Positions 60,101 through 64,000 of a stretch of DNA of 64,000 nucleotides are shown piece by piece (position 1 is the first letter of the stretch; the number at the start of each line of letters is the position of its first letter). This DNA is from Legionella_C dresdenensis (GTDB lineage: Bacteria > Pseudomonadota > Gammaproteobacteria > Legionellales > Legionellaceae), in the NCBI RefSeq assembly GCF_042649825.1, contig NZ_JBHSAB010000026.1, positions 3,872-67,871 of the forward strand, given 5' to 3'. A program made the position numbers and the translations under genes. A model generated the notes under the pieces. The model saw only the letters and a list, made by a program, of their open reading frames with translations, was not told where the DNA came from and ran no database searches.

Positions 60101-60582
60101 GCGGTATGGTGGGCGGTATTCGCCGAGTCTTGACCAAACGCGGGAAAAAACTGACTATCCTTGGCGTGGAGGACTCAACCGGTAAAATAGATATCGTTGT
60201 ATTTTCTGAAATCTATGATGCTTTATCGGCTCCGGTTCAAAGCGGCCAGATAATGGTAATAGAAGGCGAAATCAGCCACGACGATTTCAGCGGCGGCGTC
60301 AGGATGGTCGCCAGTCAGCTCTATACCATCGAACAGGCGCGTTCCCGTCTGGGTCAATGCTTGTGCCTGACATTAACGCCACAACATGAACCTCAAGTCA
60401 TGGCGATAAAATCAGTGTTATCGGCTCATGCTGGCGATTGCCTTGTCCAGATAGAATATAAAAATGACGTGGCGGTTGCGAAATTAGGCCTTGGGCAACA
60501 ATGGCGCGTAGCTCCCGATGATAGCCTGTTTCGTTTGCTGGAAGATATAGTTGGTAGCGGCAATGTGAAAATTGTTTATTAG
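57139..60582 (+). CDS. dnaE: DNA polymerase III alpha subunit
   Basis: 1147 residues, the normal DnaE1 size. It is the replicative polymerase core. Regions: PHP domain (about 1-270; LRIHTEFSMVDGLVRI, with some metal residues changed as in Escherichia coli, so proofreading is left to a separate epsilon subunit); polymerase palm and fingers with GPGRGSGAGSLVAYAL and PDFDIDFCMEGRDRVIEYV (catalytic Asp pair) and FQLESRGMKELI; tandem HhH and beta-clamp binding (QADLFS, about residue 914); OB-fold (about 985-1070) and C-terminal tau-binding region. It is on the plus strand after a 75-base gap. Confidence 0.98.
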   Translation: MSSRFVHLRIHTEFSMVDGLVRIKPLMKAVSERGMNAVAVTDFCNLFAAVKVFKTAVDNGVKPILGGDLPCHYADKPEQLSSLVLLCQNMTGYKNLTCLVSKAYQEGQYLGQPRIHYEWLPEYAEGIIALSGGRTGVIGKALLAGDLAGAYELARSFSQLFPNRFYIEIQRTGRNDEAVYNEQVVKLAEELNLPLVATNDVRFIDQSDFDAHEARVCIHQGYSLADPRRSYEYSTQQYLRSADEMAELFNDLPQAIENTVQISQRCTVKLDLGNNYLPNFPIPDGSSVEEYLSQLSREGLEERLQQIFRDKLPEELAQLRIPYDKRLQVELDVINNMGFPGYFLIVADFIQWAKQNSVPVGPGRGSGAGSLVAYALKITDLDPLLYELLFERFLNPERVSMPDFDIDFCMEGRDRVIEYVAEKYGRQSVSQIITFGTMAAKAVVRDVGRVLGHPYGFVDKIAKLIPFEIGITLSKALEDEEELQRRYQDEEEVKELIDLALKLEGITRNAGKHAGGVVIAPSRLTDFTAIYCEQGSNQLVSQFDKDDVEAAGLVKFDFLGLRTLTIIDWALRTVNEQKSAANEPLVDIALIPTDDKASFDLLKACQTTAVFQLESRGMKELISRLQPDCFEDIIALVALFRPGPLQSGMVDDFIDRKHGRAVVEYPHPDLESILKPTYGVILYQEQVMQIAQVLANYTLGAADMLRRAMGKKKPEEMAKQREIFTAGATARGVAEETATYIFDLMEKFAGYGFNKSHSAAYALVAYQTAWLKAHYPAAFMAAVMSSDMDNTDKVVTFINECVQMKLKVSPPSINHSNYMFTVADDKTVFYGLGAIKGVGESAINCIINERKNKPFTGLFDFCKRLDLRKVNRRVLEALIKSGAMDDWQVERAVLFASLEKALKMAEKSQQNLISGQADLFSLIDDSDTEEDYVPCKPWPAMQRLDGEKETLGLYLTGHPTTQYSQEFKNTITQIGYLNPSMAKKAWVCGMVGGIRRVLTKRGKKLTILGVEDSTGKIDIVVFSEIYDALSAPVQSGQIMVIEGEISHDDFSGGVRMVASQLYTIEQARSRLGQCLCLTLTPQHEPQVMAIKSVLSAHAGDCLVQIEYKNDVAVAKLGLGQQWRVAPDDSLFRLLEDIVGSGNVKIVY

Positions 60583-60663
60583 TAATCCATACCCTGATAA
60601 AAAACTTTTTTTGTACGTCCACATCAGCTAACATGAGTTAATTGTATTATAGGGATAGTAATT

Positions 60664-61254
60664 ATGCGTTTGTTTTGCAGAGAAACTCTTGCTTTTGTTT
60701 TTTCTGTTTTGGTTTTTTCCACATCGGTTGCCGCTGACAAAGAAAATTATTACCGAAGCTTCTGGCAGCCTGAATTTAATAGCGAACGATTGGATTATTG
60801 CACTCTCGATAAAAAAGAGTGTGGTTTGGCTGTTGCAAACAAATATTGCAGAATTATGGGCTATGATCGCGCGGATCAACAGCTTATTGCCAATAATGTC
60901 GGTTTAACGACTTATTTGGGAACTGATAAGGGATGTCAGGGCTGGCGCTGTAATGGTTTCAAGACAATCCGTTGCGTCAGCAAAATGAGTCATAAACCGC
61001 CTAAACCTTATCATTACCGTTACCGGCGCTTTGTTTTTCCACGCTTTAATAACTACCGTGTAGACTGGTGTTATGATGGTAAAACCGGGTGCGGAAAACG
61101 CGCTGCCTATTCTTTCTGCCGTCAATCAGGATATCTTGATGTTAAAGATTATTCGGTTGAGCGCGGTGTCAATGCTACCAAGGCGATTGGAAACCAGAAA
61201 CTTTGCTTTGGAAAAGAATGCAATGGATTCAGTAAGATAGATTGTTTTCGGTAA
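60664..61254 (+). CDS. Exported protein with two tandem cysteine-rich repeats
   Basis: 196 residues. A signal peptide (AFVFSVLVFSTSVAAD) precedes two copies of one domain: residues about 33-105 and 125-196. Each follows the plan F..P.FN..R.D.C......CG..A....CR..GY......T..IG..K.C.G..CNGF..I.C, and each has six cysteines at matching places, suggesting three disulfides per repeat. The linker (SHKPPKPYHYRYRRF) is basic and Tyr-rich. This is a duplication within a gene of an unassigned secreted cysteine-rich domain, which I cannot name. Neighbours dnaE and fleQ give no functional hint. Confidence 0.75.
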   Translation: MRLFCRETLAFVFSVLVFSTSVAADKENYYRSFWQPEFNSERLDYCTLDKKECGLAVANKYCRIMGYDRADQQLIANNVGLTTYLGTDKGCQGWRCNGFKTIRCVSKMSHKPPKPYHYRYRRFVFPRFNNYRVDWCYDGKTGCGKRAAYSFCRQSGYLDVKDYSVERGVNATKAIGNQKLCFGKECNGFSKIDCFR

Positions 61255-61335
61255 ATGCCGGCAGACTTGGATTTGACAGCCATGAGCTGCTAAACAATAC
61301 TGAACAATAGCTGTCTAGGAGTTAAGGACAAGTGT

Positions 61336-62736
61336 ATGAGCACCAATGAGACTGTATTAATCATTGATGACAATGAAGTCAGAAAAAATAAAATAGGAAC
61401 AATTATTAATTTTCTGGGAAAGTGCTGTATGGAGGCGGATTACAGCGAATGGCAACAACTTCCCTATGCCCGCGCCAATATTATTCTGGTGGGTTTTTCG
61501 CAGGAACCGGATACGCAGGACCTTTTAGATGAGTTGCTTGCTGAGCAGCCTCATATTCCGGTTATATTGATTGATCCGGCCGATGACAAGATCCCTTGCC
61601 AGGCAAAAAATGTGTGCGCCACCCTGGATTTTCCATTTAGTTATGCCCAGATTCTTAAATCATTCCATCGATGTCAGATTGCTTCTGAAAAAGATATCGA
61701 TGCCCGACTTGCCAGGCCGCATTCAGCTAATAGTCTGGTCGGCAATAGCAAGGCTATCAGGCAAGTCAGACGGTTGATTGAACAAGTTGCGGATACGGAG
61801 GCAAGCGTATTAATTCTTGGCGAATCAGGAACGGGTAAAGAAGTGGTGGCCCGAAATATCCACGCTTATTCTTCGCGGGCAAATAAACCCTTTATTCCGA
61901 TTAATTGCGGAGCAATTCCTGGCGAGTTGCTGGAAAGCGAATTGTTTGGTCATGAGAAAGGGGCTTTTACAGGCGCAATTACCACTCGTCAGGGCCGCTT
62001 TGAATTGGCGAATGGCGGTACGCTGTTTCTGGATGAAATAGGTGATATGCCATTGGCGATGCAGGTAAAATTACTCCGGGTTTTGCAAGAGCGTAGTTTT
62101 GAACGGGTTGGCAGTAATAAAAATATTGGCGTTGATGTCAGAATTATTGCTGCAACGCACCGCAATCTTGATCAGGCAATTACTGAAGGCAAATTCAGGG
62201 AAGATTTGTTCTATCGCTTAAATGTTTTTCCCATTGAGGTACCGCCTTTACGCGACAGGATAGAAGATTTGCATTTGCTTTTTAACGAACTGGTATCGCG
62301 AATTGAGATTGAAAATCGCCCTGGTGTTCGTATTCTGCCATCGGCACTGGACGTATTATCCCATTATCATTGGCCAGGCAATGTCCGTGAGTTGGCGAAT
62401 CTGGTTGAGCGGCTAACTATTTTATTTCCCAGAGGCATAGTAGATACCGAAGATTTGCCCATCAGATTTCGTTGTGTTAACGAAACTAATATTAATGGTA
62501 TTGGGGGTAATGAACGGGAATCACTCTTACAGGCATTTAATCAGGAAACCAATCCATCCATTGATGGCATTGATTTAAAAGAACATTTAGTCAGAACTGA
62601 ACTGGCAATTATCAGCCAGGTGCTTGAAGAATATGATTGGGTGGTTGCCCATGCAGCAAATCATCTCAACATGCGCCGGACAACCCTGGTAGAAAAAATG
62701 AGAAAATACGGCCTTACAAGGCCGGAAAGAGCCTGA
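61336..62736 (+). CDS. fleQ: Sigma-54-dependent flagellar regulator FleQ
   Basis: 466 residues. The N-terminal FleQ domain (about 1-120; LIIDDNEVRKNKIG) looks like a degenerate receiver. The AAA+ core has Walker A GESGTGKE, the sigma-54 contact loop GAFTGA, Walker B GGTLFLDEIGDMPL and the arginine finger region; a C-terminal Fis-type helix-turn-helix (VVAHAANHLNMRRTTLVEKM) ends the protein. In Pseudomonas and Legionella FleQ activates flagellar genes and binds cyclic-di-GMP. Its presence suggests that the organism is flagellated at some stage, although no structural flagellar gene is in the window. Single gene with its own leader. Confidence 0.93.
   Translation: MSTNETVLIIDDNEVRKNKIGTIINFLGKCCMEADYSEWQQLPYARANIILVGFSQEPDTQDLLDELLAEQPHIPVILIDPADDKIPCQAKNVCATLDFPFSYAQILKSFHRCQIASEKDIDARLARPHSANSLVGNSKAIRQVRRLIEQVADTEASVLILGESGTGKEVVARNIHAYSSRANKPFIPINCGAIPGELLESELFGHEKGAFTGAITTRQGRFELANGGTLFLDEIGDMPLAMQVKLLRVLQERSFERVGSNKNIGVDVRIIAATHRNLDQAITEGKFREDLFYRLNVFPIEVPPLRDRIEDLHLLFNELVSRIEIENRPGVRILPSALDVLSHYHWPGNVRELANLVERLTILFPRGIVDTEDLPIRFRCVNETNINGIGGNERESLLQAFNQETNPSIDGIDLKEHLVRTELAIISQVLEEYDWVVAHAANHLNMRRTTLVEKMRKYGLTRPERA
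62709..62726. terminator. Hairpin at the 3' end of fleQ, possibly bidirectional terminator
   Basis: CGGCCTT pairs with AAGGCCG just before the fleQ stop. Plus-strand downstream is T-rich (TTTCTTTTATTTTTTATT); on the minus strand the hairpin is followed by TATTTTCTCATTTTT, which suits the end of the converging gene at 62743. Confidence 0.45.
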
Positions 62737-62742
62737 TTTCTT

Positions 62743-62970
62743 TTATTTTTTATTCTGTTCTTCAGGTCTTACTTCACTTTTCTCCGGTTCAACCGGTTTG
62801 ACAGTAGACGAAGAGGTAACATCATCCGTTGTTGCCTTGGGCTCGTGACAGTGCTTTGATTTATAATCATCAATAATTTCACTGACACTGTTCTTAACGT
62901 CCCGAAACAGTTTGCTTGCAATGCCGGTTATTTCTTTAAAATCAGGCAGTTTTGATTTGTTATCAGCCAT
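62743..62970 (-). CDS. Small hypothetical protein with charged tail
   Basis: 75 residues. The N-terminal half is helical (KLPDFKEITGIASKLFRDVK, SVSEIIDDYKSK); the C-terminal half is disordered and rich in Pro, Glu and Lys, with a short CHEP motif. No signal, no membrane segment, and no family I can name. A ribosome site (CAGGAG) precedes the ATG. Convergent with fleQ; the shared end is the hairpin at 62709. Confidence 0.6.
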   Translation of the reverse strand: MADNKSKLPDFKEITGIASKLFRDVKNSVSEIIDDYKSKHCHEPKATTDDVTSSSTVKPVEPEKSEVRPEEQNKK

Positions 62971-63021
62971 ATCATGCTCCTGCAGAATTAAAGATATCTA
63001 CTTTATATTATACACCAGTAT

Positions 63022-63075
63022 TGTAGCCTGGGTGAAGCGAAGTAAAATCAGGTTCCGGAGGGCGAACCTGGTAAT
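63022..63075. repeat. TGTAGCCTGGGTG element, second copy
   Basis: TGTAGCCTGGGTGAAGCGAAG, then AATCAGGTTCCGGAGGGCG and AACCTGGTAA, related to the copy at 48737. Possible weak stem between CAGGTTC and GAACCTG. In the gap before trhO. Confidence 0.6.
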
Positions 63076-63136
63076 TCACCAATCTGTAAATTTTTGCTAA
63101 AATACGTCATCTTTATGTTTTAGTGTTAGGTAATCT

Positions 63137-63919
63137 ATGCAATCTTATATCGTTTTGACATTTTATAAATTTGTTGCACTTCCCGAATATGAAGCCATGA
63201 AACCTGAATTGCTGGATGTTATGAAAGCCAATGAAGTTAAAGGAACAATTATCCTCGCCAGCGAAGGGGTCAATGGAACTTTTTGCGGTACGCCGGAGGG
63301 TGTTGCGGCTGTGGTTAATAAAATGCATAGCTATCCCGGCCTGGAAAATCTTGCGTTCAAGGAAACCTGGCACGACAATAACCCGTTTGAGAAGTCAAAG
63401 GTCAAACTGCGGAAAGAAATCGTAACGTTAGGTGTGGAGGGATTAGATCCCGTGAACGAAGCGGGCACTTATGTTGAACCTGAAGACTGGAACAACCTGA
63501 TTAGCGATCCCGAAGTGTTAGTCATCGATACCCGTAACGATTATGAAGTCGAATTAGGTACGTTTAAAGGGGCTATCAATCCCAAAACTGAAAATTTCCG
63601 CGATTTCCCTCGCTATGTTGAAGAAAATCTGCTGGATAAAAAAGATAAGAAAATTGCTATGATGTGCACCGGTGGAATTCGTTGTGAAAAATCAACGGCG
63701 TATTTGAAAAAACTGGGTTTTAAAGAAGTATATCACCTAAAAGACGGTATTCTGAATTACCTGAAACAAATCCCTGCCGAACAATCATTATGGGAAGGCA
63801 CCTGCTTTGTTTTCGATGATCGCGTAACTTTAACCCATGATTTGGAATCAATAGGCGAGGGCGCTATTGATAAAGAATGGAAAAACAAAAGCCGGGCAAA
63901 AAACGCTGCTGCGCGCTGA
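63137..63919 (+). CDS. trhO: tRNA uridine(34) hydroxylase TrhO (rhodanese family)
   Basis: 260 residues. TrhO makes 5-hydroxyuridine at tRNA position 34 on the way to 5-methoxyuridine or 5-carboxymethoxyuridine. An N-terminal acylphosphatase-like domain (YIVLTFYKFVALPEYE, GTIILASEGVNGTFCG) is followed by a rhodanese domain with VIDTRNDYEVELGTFKGAINP and the active loop MMCTGGIRCEKSTAYL (Cys177 and Cys183). The length is at the short end of the TrhO family (the C-terminal zinc-binding-like extension is missing or short). No neighbour in the pathway. Confidence 0.92.
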   Translation: MQSYIVLTFYKFVALPEYEAMKPELLDVMKANEVKGTIILASEGVNGTFCGTPEGVAAVVNKMHSYPGLENLAFKETWHDNNPFEKSKVKLRKEIVTLGVEGLDPVNEAGTYVEPEDWNNLISDPEVLVIDTRNDYEVELGTFKGAINPKTENFRDFPRYVEENLLDKKDKKIAMMCTGGIRCEKSTAYLKKLGFKEVYHLKDGILNYLKQIPAEQSLWEGTCFVFDDRVTLTHDLESIGEGAIDKEWKNKSRAKNAAAR

Positions 63920-63930
63920 TCAAATGACAG

Positions 63931-63950
63931 GTTGGGCTGTAAAGCCCAAT
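63931..63950. repeat. GTTGGGCT dispersed palindrome
   Basis: GTTGGGCTGTAAAGCCCAAT, 11 bases after the trhO stop. Together with copies at 5072, 5120, 19416, 42797, 46221 and 46474 it makes at least seven recognisable copies in the window. Confidence 0.7.
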
Positions 63951-64000
63951 GGCGCTGCCTTAAGCTGTACAAAAATTGCGATATAGAAAAAAAGAGCTAA

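Overview
The window reads as a chromosomal segment of a gammaproteobacterium, most likely of the order Legionellales (Legionella, Aquicella or Coxiella relatives). That placement is inference. It rests on ordinary gammaproteobacterial housekeeping genes with moderate to low GC, combined with genes typical of amoeba- or cell-associated bacteria: a mitochondrial-carrier-family protein, a leucine-rich-repeat protein with a helical C-terminal domain, a secreted phytase-like cysteine phosphatase, cysteine-rich exported proteins and a FleQ-type regulator. No rRNA or tRNA gene was recognised.

Layout. 1-5.5 kb: the 3' end of ppsA, a CPA2 cation/proton antiporter, nadC, a MurG of the Firmicutes sequence type, an M20 peptidase and a ComEA-like DNA-binding protein. 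5.8-8.2 kb: mreBCD for cell shape. 8.2-19.4 kb: a chemosensory island (cheX on the minus strand, then cheA-cheW-mcp-cheY-cheB-cheR-cheX2, a membrane-anchored VWA protein, a membrane coiled-coil protein and a second cheY). 19.4-24.2 kb: rluE, icd, clpS-clpA. 24.3-27.3 kb: a lipopolysaccharide-type glycosyltransferase and an exported cysteine phosphatase sharing a similar leader, then a repeat-rich gap with an IS5-type transposase fossil and an unknown gene. 27.3-31.1 kb: potABCD polyamine uptake on the minus strand. 31.7-38.0 kb: mlaFEDCB, ibaG, murA, a NIF3-like gene and truD. 38.4-46.2 kb: an unknown membrane protein, a UbiA-family prenyltransferase, a CapD/WbpM-type sugar dehydratase, an amino acid permease and the LRR protein. 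46.5-54.0 kb: glsA, rmuC, an exported protein and an exported lipase-like hydrolase, ligA and the mitochondrial-carrier protein. 54.3-64.0 kb: a PhoD-like phosphatase, a serine hydrolase, dnaE, a tandem cysteine-rich exported protein, fleQ, a small protein and trhO.

How the genes work together. Envelope biology dominates the housekeeping part: murG-like, murA, mreBCD, mla lipid transport, the glycosyltransferase and the sugar dehydratase all build or maintain the wall and outer membrane. The chemosensory island holds a complete receptor-kinase-adaptation pathway with a soluble PAS receptor and two CheX-like candidate phosphatases; no flagellar structural gene lies in the window, so its output (flagella, pili or another process) is open.

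Intergenic DNA is unusually rich in dispersed palindromes. At least four families occur: a GTTGGGCTTTACAGCCCAAC palindrome, a roughly 90 bp element bounded by GTCATTCCCGC hairpins, CCCTCTCCCG-type elements (one expanded into a tandem array, one present as 130 bp inverted copies around the transposase fossil), and a TGTCTCGAAG hairpin element. Near 46.3 kb different families are nested inside one another.
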